Positions 1 to 6,437 of a stretch of 12,091 nt of DNA are shown piece after piece. Position numbers and translations under genes: made by a program. Position 1 is the first letter of the stretch; every line of letters begins with the position of its first letter. The DNA is from Bacillota bacterium (GTDB lineage: Bacteria; Bacillota; Clostridia; Acetivibrionales; JAFADI01), in NCBI GenBank assembly GCA_023424965.1, contig JAFADI010000179.1, positions 1-12,091 of the forward strand, in the 5' to 3' direction. The notes under the pieces were generated by a model, which ran no database searches, was not told the origin of the DNA, and saw only the letters and a list, made by a program, of their open reading frames with translations.

Positions 1-200
1 CGGAGGATATCGCATTAATCGGCTTTGATGATTACGAATGGACAAAGGTATCCAATCCCCCGCTTTCGGTCATCAGCCAGTCCACCTATGAATTGGGAGT
101 TAAAGCTGCGGAAGTATTGTTGAAGAAAATAAGCAAGCCTTCCGGCAGCTACAAGGAATACAGGCTGCCCACCAATTTAATTGTAAGAAAATCATTCTGA
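1..200 (+). CDS. LacI/GalR-family transcriptional regulator, C-terminal end (partial)
   Basis: This is the last 65 codons of a sugar-responsive repressor; the start and the DNA-binding domain lie outside the window. The readable frame begins at base 3 and ends at TGA 198-200. The run ALIGFDD, followed by PPLSVISQ, a YELG helix with AAEVLLKKI, and the closing RLPTNLIVRKS, is the typical end of the periplasmic-binding-protein-like effector domain of LacI/GalR proteins. In this family a small sugar or sugar phosphate binds that domain and changes operator affinity. It lies directly upstream of the ABC transporter and glycosidase genes on the same strand, so it is the likely local repressor; that role is inferred from position. 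The ligand cannot be told from this fragment. Confidence 0.88.
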   Translation, partial: EDIALIGFDDYEWTKVSNPPLSVISQSTYELGVKAAEVLLKKISKPSGSYKEYRLPTNLIVRKSF

Positions 201-224
201 CCATTTTTAACCGACCGCAGATAT

Positions 225-255
225 GCAGCTTGAAGGCTGGCGCCTACAAGCTTGC
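225..255 (+). other. Imperfect hairpin after the repressor gene
   Basis: The transcript can fold with GC (225-226) on GC (254-255), AGCTTG (227-232) on CAAGCT (247-252), and AGGC (234-237) on GCCT (242-245), closing a TGGC loop. There is one bulged T and one A-A mismatch, giving about 12 pairs. No T-run follows, so it is not a standard intrinsic terminator. It may mark or protect the 3' end of the repressor message, or be a leader structure of the transporter operon. Confidence 0.4.
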
Positions 256-326
256 TTCAGTGCACCCTTAAACAGGGACAAACCGCAGGATCAAACCTTC
301 TACATTGTTACTTTCAACCAATCCAG

Positions 327-343
327 GAATCAACAATTGATTC
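327..343 (+). promoter_or_regulatory. Inverted repeat, candidate operator upstream of the binding-protein gene
   Basis: GAATCAA and TTGATTC form a perfect 7-bp inverted repeat around CAA, 11 bp upstream of the AGGAGG ribosome site. An overlapping repeat, ATTGA-T-TCAAT (336-346), uses the same right arm. Its place between the repressor gene and the first transporter gene suits an operator. Against this, it lacks the central CG usual for LacI/GalR operators and the area is A+T-rich. No convincing -35/-10 pair was found nearby. Confidence 0.35.
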
Positions 344-367
344 AATATATTTTTAGGAGGAATAAAA

Positions 368-1684
368 ATGAGGTGTAAAAGTTTGGCAATTGCTCTAATG
401 CTGGTATTTGCACTGCTCATCCAGGCTGGATGCGCAAAAGCACCGGATACAAAACAGACCGGCACCGGGGAAGGCGCAAAGGCAGCGACAGAAGAGACAA
501 AGTCTGCAAGCACCCAAACAAAGAAGCTGGTATTCTGGGACTTCCATGGCGGCGCTGAAAAGGACTTCTTTTCCAATGCAGTCAACGAGTACAACAAGCT
601 TCAAAAAGGTGTAACCATTGAATTGGTTATTGTAAACCAGGCTGATTATACGACGACAAAGCTGCCGACAGCATTTGCCAACGGGGAAGGCCCCGATATC
701 TTTTTCGTAGAACCGGGAGTGTTCATGAAATACGCCAAAACCGGGGTGCTGGGAGACCTCACACCCTATTTCGACGCCCAAGTCCTTGGAGATTTCCAGC
801 CGGCATCCATCGATGCAGTCAAATTCCAGGACAAGATCCTTGCCCTTCCCTTTGAGCAGGAGCTGCTGGGGCTGTATTACAACGTGGACATGTTGAAGGC
901 GGCCAATGTGGAAGTGCCGAAAACCTGGGACGAATTAAAAGCGGCAGCCAAAAAGCTGAATACAGACAAAGTGGCGGGTCTGGTTCTGCCTACGGACAAA
1001 GGACCCTATACCAACTTCAACTTTTTCCCCTTCATGTGGCAGGCCGGTGCGGATGTTTTATCAGAGGACGGTTCAAAATCCGTGTTTAATTCTCCGCAAG
1101 CGGCAAAAGCACTGGACTTTTTCGGCTCCTTCTTCCAGGATGGGACCGCTCCTACCAAGCTGCAGCTCGGACCCTGGGATATAGGCAACGTGGGTACCGG
1201 TATCGCTGCAATGCAGGTAATGGGAACCTGGGGAATCAATGATATTGAGACCAAATACAAGGATATCAACATCGGCCTTGCCCCGCTGCCTTATCCGGCC
1301 GACGGCAAGCCTGCGACGGTAGCGGGCGGACAGAAGATGGCCGTCAATGCGAAAGGCGCCAATGTAAAGGAATCCGCTGAGTTCATCATGTGGCTGTTTG
1401 GCAGCAAGGATACAGCCTATGCCTCCAAATGGGTGACGGAAGCGAAGTTTGCCTATCCCCCGAGGAAATCTGTGGTGGAAGCAAATAAGGACCTCTATAC
1501 AAAAGGCCTGAGGAAAGTGTACACCGAGCAGATCTATGATTCCGCAATTCCCGAGCTCCGCCTGCCGGCAGAAATCGGGGACATTCTCGGAGATACCCTG
1601 CAAAGCGTCATGTTCAATAAGGTGCCTGGAGAAAAAGCGGCCAAGGAAGCAAGCGAAAAAATGGATGCAGCTCTTAGTAAATAG
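368..1684 (+). CDS. Sugar ABC transporter substrate-binding lipoprotein (family 1)
   Basis: This is the extracellular receptor of a CUT1-type carbohydrate importer, which captures an oligosaccharide and delivers it to the two permeases encoded next. The 438-residue product starts with a lipoprotein signal peptide: basic MRCK, a hydrophobic stretch, and the lipobox IQAGC with Cys22 as the lipid-anchored residue. A K/T/A-rich linker (about 23-52) precedes the mature fold. Family features include VFWDFHGG near 55, GPDIFFVEPG (108-117), the LALPFEQELLGLYYNVDMLKAA stretch from 158, TWDEL (187-191), and MQVMGTWG near 282-289. The start is fixed by AGGAGG at 355-360, seven bases before ATG. Length is normal. 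The ligand is not readable from sequence; neighbouring genes suggest a fructose-containing oligosaccharide, which is inference. A stem-loop follows the gene and may raise its expression above that of the permeases. Confidence 0.93.
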   Translation: MRCKSLAIALMLVFALLIQAGCAKAPDTKQTGTGEGAKAATEETKSASTQTKKLVFWDFHGGAEKDFFSNAVNEYNKLQKGVTIELVIVNQADYTTTKLPTAFANGEGPDIFFVEPGVFMKYAKTGVLGDLTPYFDAQVLGDFQPASIDAVKFQDKILALPFEQELLGLYYNVDMLKAANVEVPKTWDELKAAAKKLNTDKVAGLVLPTDKGPYTNFNFFPFMWQAGADVLSEDGSKSVFNSPQAAKALDFFGSFFQDGTAPTKLQLGPWDIGNVGTGIAAMQVMGTWGINDIETKYKDINIGLAPLPYPADGKPATVAGGQKMAVNAKGANVKESAEFIMWLFGSKDTAYASKWVTEAKFAYPPRKSVVEANKDLYTKGLRKVYTEQIYDSAIPELRLPAEIGDILGDTLQSVMFNKVPGEKAAKEASEKMDAALSK

Positions 1685-1701
1685 TATGTAAAGTATTTGC
1701 C

Positions 1702-1733
1702 TGATGGGAAAGGGAGAAAGCCCTTTCCCATCA
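1702..1733 (+). other. Perfect 13-bp stem-loop between binding-protein and permease genes
   Basis: TGATGGGAAAGGG pairs perfectly with CCCTTTCCCATCA around the six-base loop AGAAAG. It starts 17 bases after the binding-protein stop and ends 7 bases before the AGGAGG of the first permease gene. No T-run follows, so full termination is unlikely. Such structures between binding-protein and permease genes are known (for example in maltose operons) to stabilise the upstream message and give excess binding protein. That role here is inferred. Confidence 0.6.
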
Positions 1734-1755
1734 CTGTACAAGGAGGAGATACGCA

Positions 1756-2646
1756 ATGCCTTATGGTGGCGGCTATATGAAAAATGCCCGCAGGAGTGAG
1801 TGGGGGACGGCATATGCCTTTTTACTGCCCAACGTTCTGGGCCTTTCCATCTTTGTATTCATACCGATCCTCTATGCTTTCTATGTAAGCCTGCATGAGT
1901 GGAATCTTATGAGTGACAAGATTTTTATAGGCTTTGATAATTATATACGGCTGGTGTCCGACAAAGAGTGGTGGAATTCCTTGCTCAGAACCTTCTATTT
2001 CACTGTCGTCTACGTCCCGCTGCTTTTTGCCCTGTCCCTGCTTTTGGCGGTGGGCATCAACACCTTGAAAGGAAAGGTTGTAGGATTTGTCCGGACGGCC
2101 TTTCTGATGCCCTTTGCCGTAACTTCCATCATCTCTGCGGTCATATGGATGTTCCTGTACGATCCGCGGCGAGGATACATCAACCAGTTTTTGAATGTTT
2201 TCGGAATAAGCAACCAGCAGTTTCTCGGTTCCACTTCCCAGGCAATGCTTTCCATCGTGATGGTAATCTTGTGGATAAACCTCGGTTACAACATGACGAT
2301 ATTCCTGTCGGCCATTCAGGAGATTCCGAAGGATTATTATGAAGCGGCAAAGCTTGATGGTGCAAATCCGGTCCAGATGTTCCGGAATATAACCTTTCCG
2401 CTGATCAGCGAGACCCGCACCTTTATCCTTACCGTATCCACCATCGCATCCTTTCAGGTGCTGGAGCAGATCATGGTAATGACGAAGGGCGGTCCGGCAA
2501 AGGCCACGGAGGTAAGTGTTTTGTATATATACAACCAATCCTTCGGAATGCTGAATATGGGATATGGTTCGGCATTGTCCTTTGTATTGTTTTTGATAAT
2601 TTTTATCGTATCCATGACCCAACTGAAGACTGCTTACAGGAAATGA
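1756..2646 (+). CDS. Sugar ABC transporter permease, MalF/UgpA type
   Basis: This is one of two membrane subunits of the sugar importer. The 296-residue protein has about six predicted membrane segments (roughly 20-42, 80-102, 114-135, 163-186, 222-240, 269-288). The EAA loop that docks on the ATPase is clear: YYEAAKLDGAN, with Glu196-Ala197-Ala198 and Gly202. The TKGGPAKATEVSVLYIYNQSF stretch near 243-263 is typical of the UgpA/LacF group. AGGAGG at 1741-1746 lies nine bases before ATG 1756; the Met at codon 8 is an alternative start with only a weak GGTGGCGG upstream. It is followed after 18 bases by the second permease gene. No ATPase gene is present, so the transporter probably uses a shared MsmX/UgpC-type ATPase encoded elsewhere. 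Confidence 0.94.
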   Translation: MPYGGGYMKNARRSEWGTAYAFLLPNVLGLSIFVFIPILYAFYVSLHEWNLMSDKIFIGFDNYIRLVSDKEWWNSLLRTFYFTVVYVPLLFALSLLLAVGINTLKGKVVGFVRTAFLMPFAVTSIISAVIWMFLYDPRRGYINQFLNVFGISNQQFLGSTSQAMLSIVMVILWINLGYNMTIFLSAIQEIPKDYYEAAKLDGANPVQMFRNITFPLISETRTFILTVSTIASFQVLEQIMVMTKGGPAKATEVSVLYIYNQSFGMLNMGYGSALSFVLFLIIFIVSMTQLKTAYRK

Positions 2647-2664
2647 GACGGGAGGCCATGCGCT

Positions 2665-3471
2665 GTGAAAAAATATAATTATGTAGTTACCGGATTGCTG
2701 ATTTTGTTTGCTATTGTGATGGTATTTCCCATATACCTGCTTTTCCTGAGTTCCTTACGCACACCGGCACATGTGTTTGATACCAATGTGCTGCCGTCGT
2801 ACCTTACGCTGCAGAATTTTGTGGAGGCCCTGGGAAACGGATTTGCAAATGCCATAAAGGTTTCTTTTATCGTTGCGGTATCCGTTACGGTGATCGCATT
2901 GTTTTTTCATTCCATGTCGGGCTACGCATTGGCGAGGTTTGACTTTCCGGGCAAAAAGTTCATTTTCGGATGGATGCTGAGCACCCTGATGGTTCCCTTC
3001 GGAGTCATCATCATTCCCCTGTTTATGATAACAAAAGCCATGGGAATGACAAACAGCTACGCCGGGTTGATCATACCCTCAATTTTCAATGCCTATGGAA
3101 TTTTCCTGTTCCGGCAATTTTACAATGACCTGCCGGAGGAACTGGAAGAGGCATCCTATATGGAAGGCTGCTCCTATGCAGGCACCTTTTTCCGGATAGC
3201 ACTGCCGTTATCCAAGCCTGTCATCATACCCCTGGCCATCGCCTTTTTTCTGGCGAACTGGAACAACTACCTGTGGCCCATTATCGTCAATCAGAAGCAG
3301 GAGCTCTGGGTTGTACAGGTAGCACTGGCCAACCTGATGGGCTCGGCCTACTCGACGCCCTGGCCGACGATTCTGGCCTCTGCCGTCATTGCGGCATTGC
3401 CCACCTTTGTTTTGTTCTTTGCTCTCCAGAAATATCTTGTGGAAGGGATTAAAATGACCGGAATCAAGTAA
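2665..3471 (+). CDS. Sugar ABC transporter permease, MalG/UgpE type
   Basis: This is the second membrane subunit, expected to pair with the MalF-type permease in the importer. The 268-residue product begins at GTG 2665, preceded by GGGAGG (2650-2655) at nine-base spacing. The nearby ATG at 2658 hits a stop after six codons and cannot be used. Membrane segments fall at roughly 8-29, 66-88, 101-123, 133-151, 184-206 and 238-256. The EAA loop is LPEELEEASYMEGCS, with Glu162-Ala163-Ser164 and Gly168. The C-terminal FALQKYLVEGIKMTGIK is the classic ending of MalG-like permeases. Length and motifs are normal for a CUT1 permease. Translation is probably coupled to the neighbouring permease in one transcript. 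Confidence 0.94.
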   Translation: MKKYNYVVTGLLILFAIVMVFPIYLLFLSSLRTPAHVFDTNVLPSYLTLQNFVEALGNGFANAIKVSFIVAVSVTVIALFFHSMSGYALARFDFPGKKFIFGWMLSTLMVPFGVIIIPLFMITKAMGMTNSYAGLIIPSIFNAYGIFLFRQFYNDLPEELEEASYMEGCSYAGTFFRIALPLSKPVIIPLAIAFFLANWNNYLWPIIVNQKQELWVVQVALANLMGSAYSTPWPTILASAVIAALPTFVLFFALQKYLVEGIKMTGIK

Positions 3472-3510
3472 CCGGCCACAAAATGGCTGTTACACCATAT
3501 GACGGAATTT

Positions 3511-3516
3511 AGGAGA
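3511..3516 (+). promoter_or_regulatory. Ribosome-binding site that sets the start of the GH32-like fusion gene
   Basis: AGGAGA lies six bases before ATG 3523. The in-frame ATG at 3499, eight codons earlier, has no purine-rich site in front of it (GGCTGTTACACCAT). The downstream ATG is therefore the better start. Confidence 0.7.
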
Positions 3517-3522
3517 ACCTGT

Positions 3523-6390
3523 ATGTATTTACTAAAAGAGATGACAATTGAACATCACTATTTGAACTTTGCTGTGAATGACGAGGCTCCGCCCTGCAGG
3601 GTATGGCTGACCATTGGCGGAACCGTCAGGAAAGAATTCGAGGTGCGGCTTGCGGTGGATGAAGTTGATTTCTGGGCATTTATCGATATCCGTGAATATC
3701 TCGGAGAATCGCTGAAAATTGAATGCGGCAATTTGAAGGACCATGTGGCCGGTACCATAATACAGAGTGATTGTATTGTGGACAGGGAGGAGCCCTATCA
3801 TGAAAAATACCGCCCCCAGCTTCATTTTACACCCAGACGGGGATGGATGGGTGCTCCCAAAGCCCTTCACTGTAAAGACGGCCTGTGGCAATTGCGGTAT
3901 GAGCATAACCCCTTTGGAAGCACAAGGGCCAATGGCATTACAGGCTGTGCCACAAGCAGGGACCTGGTCCATTGGAAGGAATCCCGTAAAAACTATGCTT
4001 TTGTGAATGCCCGGGAGGATCACGCCGAGGAAAGAGGAGCGGCCCAGTATCTGGAGCTTATGGTTGACGGCAGCCCGGACTTCAAAAAATGGGTTTGCCT
4101 TTTACCCAATGGAGCTTATTCCATAGGACAGTTCAGCGAAGAGGATTTTATCGGGGAATATGCCGGGGAAGCCATATGGTCCGGTGCCTCAGCAGTTTTG
4201 TGCTGCAGTGCCCCGGAAAACCGGTGCGTCCAGACCGGCCTGGTGGAAGGCGCCGGAAGTTCCGGTATACCCTTTGCACAGCAGCTGCTGATTCCTTCGG
4301 AGCTGAGCTTGAAAACCACGGAAGCCGGTGTGCGGCTTTTTGCTTCCCCCTTAAAAGAGCTTGAGAATTTGCGGATATGGACAAGAGACTGGAACCATAT
4401 CCCCTTGTCTGCGGAAGGGCAAAAATTTTCCTTCTGCACGGATTTCAGGCTTGCCCCGGGCAAATGGCCGGATATCAGGATACTTCCTGCAGAAGGTGCC
4501 AATGGGGATATTTCTGCAGAGCTGTTTGAATTCATCACACAGATTGACATGACGGAAGCGGAAGAGGCAGAAATAAGACTTGGCGGAGCAAGCATCGTGC
4601 TTAAAAAGTCTGAAGGCACAATAGGCTGCATGGGTGTAACTGCTCCGCTGCGATACGATGAAAATAATATCAAATTACATATATTTCTTGATAAATCCTC
4701 TCTGGAACTGTTTGCACAGGGCGGACAAGCGGCAATGTCCGTGGTTCTGCCTGCACTTGATGGAACCGGGGAAGTGGAATTGTCATGCCATAAAGGAAGA
4801 GCCTTCATTTCGTCCTTTGAAGTCTTTGGCCTCCGTGGAATCTGGCCTGCTGCGGCAGAAGCCGGGTTGATCGCCGAAGCTTCGAAGGATGATGCATTGA
4901 TATACAGCTCCGGGAGCTTCAAGGTCTACGGCGGGAGGGTTGAGGATGCTGTCTACGGTGAGCCGCCGGCCTTTGTGCCGGACAGGGACACCATCATATC
5001 CCCCACCCGGGTGCTGGAGGAATTCCAATGGCGGGATACCCCGTGGGGGGACATGACGCGTGTCGTCGACCACGGCAATGTATGGCATCCCAATCATGAA
5101 ATATGCAAATTCCCCGATGTCTTTACCGGCATCAACACCTTTGATGCGGCGTACCGGGTGGCCCTGGACATCCTTTACCGGTGCTCGGGAGATGAATTTG
5201 CAAGACCCGGAGAGAAAGGCCTGTGGTCTGCAGGCTATTTCCAGGGGTATGGAGAGGGCTTCGGAGTTTGGGTCCGGGATACCGCGCATGTTGCCATCCG
5301 GACAGGAAACCTGCTTGATCCCGAGGGGGCAAGACGCTCTTTGTTGTATACCACCATGGGCGGTTTCGACAACGCCGTTGACGGGATAGGCATGCCGATT
5401 GTAGGAATCTGTGACTATTACCTGGCCACAGGGGACCTGACCCTTGCAAGGGACACCTGGACCAATCTGAAAAGCCGGATCGTCCGGCTTGAGGAGAGGT
5501 TTGACAAAAGCAGGGGCCTGATTGCCGCCGAGCAGTCAACCTCCAATGACGCTTTTCCCGAACCGGAATGCGGCGGCTTCAGCCTGGCTACCGAGATTTA
5601 TTATATGGAGGCCTTCCGGGCCATGGCAAGGATGGGCAGGCATCTGGGGGAGAAACCGGAGCTTACCGGCAAATGGGTGGAGATGGGCCAGTTGTTGCTC
5701 AACAATATACGGACGCAATATTGGAAGGATACTGCCGGATATTTTACCAGCGGACCTGCCGGCAGTGAAAGCTACCGCTGTGATTATTGGGAAACCTCCG
5801 GACAGGAGATGGCAATATGGCCGCGTTACGGGATCGCCAGCGGCGAGCAGCGGAAAAAAATTCTCGGAAAGCTTTCCCAGACTGCCATGAATGAATTTGG
5901 CATCAATGTTTTTCCATACAGGGAGGAACCGGGTCATTTCTGCAACGCAGCCTGGGTTGCATGGACCGCCGGCATTGCTGCGGCAGCGGGCAAGGAGGGG
6001 CAACTCGACCTGTTGATGCAGCTGATGGCACAGCAGGTACGAAATTGTGTAATGAACAAAACCTTTTACGAGGTGGTGGATTACAATACCGGCCGTGCCT
6101 GGCGCTGGCCGGGACAGCTCTGGCATGCGGCGGGCTTCCTTTCCTATTTCTATCTGGGGGTTCTGGGAATGGAATATGAGGAGGATGGCCTTTATTTGGC
6201 GCCTGCCGTACCTGAACCCCTCGCCGGGTTAAGGCTGGTGGATTTCCGCTACCGCAAAGCCGTCCTGGATATCTCGGTAGACGGCTGGGGGACACACTGT
6301 GCCATGAAAATGGATGGAGCTGCGGCGGGTCATATTCCCGCACAGCTCGAGGGAAGGCACAGGATCGAGCTTTTCATGACACAGGAATGA
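3523..6390 (+). CDS. Catalytically degenerate GH32-like domain fused to an (alpha/alpha)6 glycosidase-like domain
   Basis: This 955-residue protein has no signal peptide, so it should act in the cytoplasm on imported sugar. Residues about 10-95 form an N-terminal beta region seen in some GH32 proteins. RPQLHFTPRRGW (97-108) opens a GH32 propeller, and ATSRDLVHW (143-151), the GIPFAQQLLIPSELSLKTT stretch from 248 and IFLDKSSLELFA (387-398) are GH32 family signatures, the last from the C-terminal beta-sandwich. The catalytic motifs are lost: WMNDPNG reads WMGAPKA with Ala111 for the nucleophile Asp, the segment carrying RDP is missing, and ECP reads GAA (172-174). Residues about 490-900 look like an (alpha/alpha)6 barrel: WSAGYFQGYGEG, WVRD (Asp586), STSNDAFPEPE (Asp676, Glu680, Glu682), DYWETSGQE (Glu757) and WRWPGQLWHAAG. 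These acids are candidate catalytic residues; I cannot name the family, and a distant MGH1/GH63-like relation is only a guess. Activity, if any, probably lies in this second half. Confidence 0.8.
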   Translation: MYLLKEMTIEHHYLNFAVNDEAPPCRVWLTIGGTVRKEFEVRLAVDEVDFWAFIDIREYLGESLKIECGNLKDHVAGTIIQSDCIVDREEPYHEKYRPQLHFTPRRGWMGAPKALHCKDGLWQLRYEHNPFGSTRANGITGCATSRDLVHWKESRKNYAFVNAREDHAEERGAAQYLELMVDGSPDFKKWVCLLPNGAYSIGQFSEEDFIGEYAGEAIWSGASAVLCCSAPENRCVQTGLVEGAGSSGIPFAQQLLIPSELSLKTTEAGVRLFASPLKELENLRIWTRDWNHIPLSAEGQKFSFCTDFRLAPGKWPDIRILPAEGANGDISAELFEFITQIDMTEAEEAEIRLGGASIVLKKSEGTIGCMGVTAPLRYDENNIKLHIFLDKSSLELFAQGGQAAMSVVLPALDGTGEVELSCHKGRAFISSFEVFGLRGIWPAAAEAGLIAEASKDDALIYSSGSFKVYGGRVEDAVYGEPPAFVPDRDTIISPTRVLEEFQWRDTPWGDMTRVVDHGNVWHPNHEICKFPDVFTGINTFDAAYRVALDILYRCSGDEFARPGEKGLWSAGYFQGYGEGFGVWVRDTAHVAIRTGNLLDPEGARRSLLYTTMGGFDNAVDGIGMPIVGICDYYLATGDLTLARDTWTNLKSRIVRLEERFDKSRGLIAAEQSTSNDAFPEPECGGFSLATEIYYMEAFRAMARMGRHLGEKPELTGKWVEMGQLLLNNIRTQYWKDTAGYFTSGPAGSESYRCDYWETSGQEMAIWPRYGIASGEQRKKILGKLSQTAMNEFGINVFPYREEPGHFCNAAWVAWTAGIAAAAGKEGQLDLLMQLMAQQVRNCVMNKTFYEVVDYNTGRAWRWPGQLWHAAGFLSYFYLGVLGMEYEEDGLYLAPAVPEPLAGLRLVDFRYRKAVLDISVDGWGTHCAMKMDGAAAGHIPAQLEGRHRIELFMTQE

Positions 6391-6397
6391 GGTGGAA

Positions 6398-6417
6398 CAT
6401 AGGCCGAAAAGGCTATG
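6398..6417 (+). other. Small hairpin before the GH172 gene
   Basis: CATAG-CC and GG-CTATG can pair around GAAAA with one bulged G, in the 47-base gap between the two enzyme genes. It ends seven bases before the AGGAGGG ribosome site (6424-6430). There is no T-run, so it is not a terminator. It could influence message processing or be incidental. Confidence 0.3.
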
Positions 6418-6437
6418 AATAAAAGGAGGGAAATATC

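Noticed and set aside
2658..2678. ATG at 2658 as the start of the second permease
   Set aside because: That frame stops after six codons; GTG 2665 has a well-placed GGGAGG and opens the full permease frame.
3499..3522. Upstream in-frame ATG as the start of the GH32-like fusion gene
   Set aside because: No ribosome site precedes it, whereas AGGAGA is correctly spaced before ATG 3523.
3523..6390. Calling the fusion protein an active levanase or sucrose-6-phosphate hydrolase
   Set aside because: The Asp of WMNDPNG, the RDP segment and the Glu of ECP are all missing, so the GH32 part cannot work by the family mechanism.
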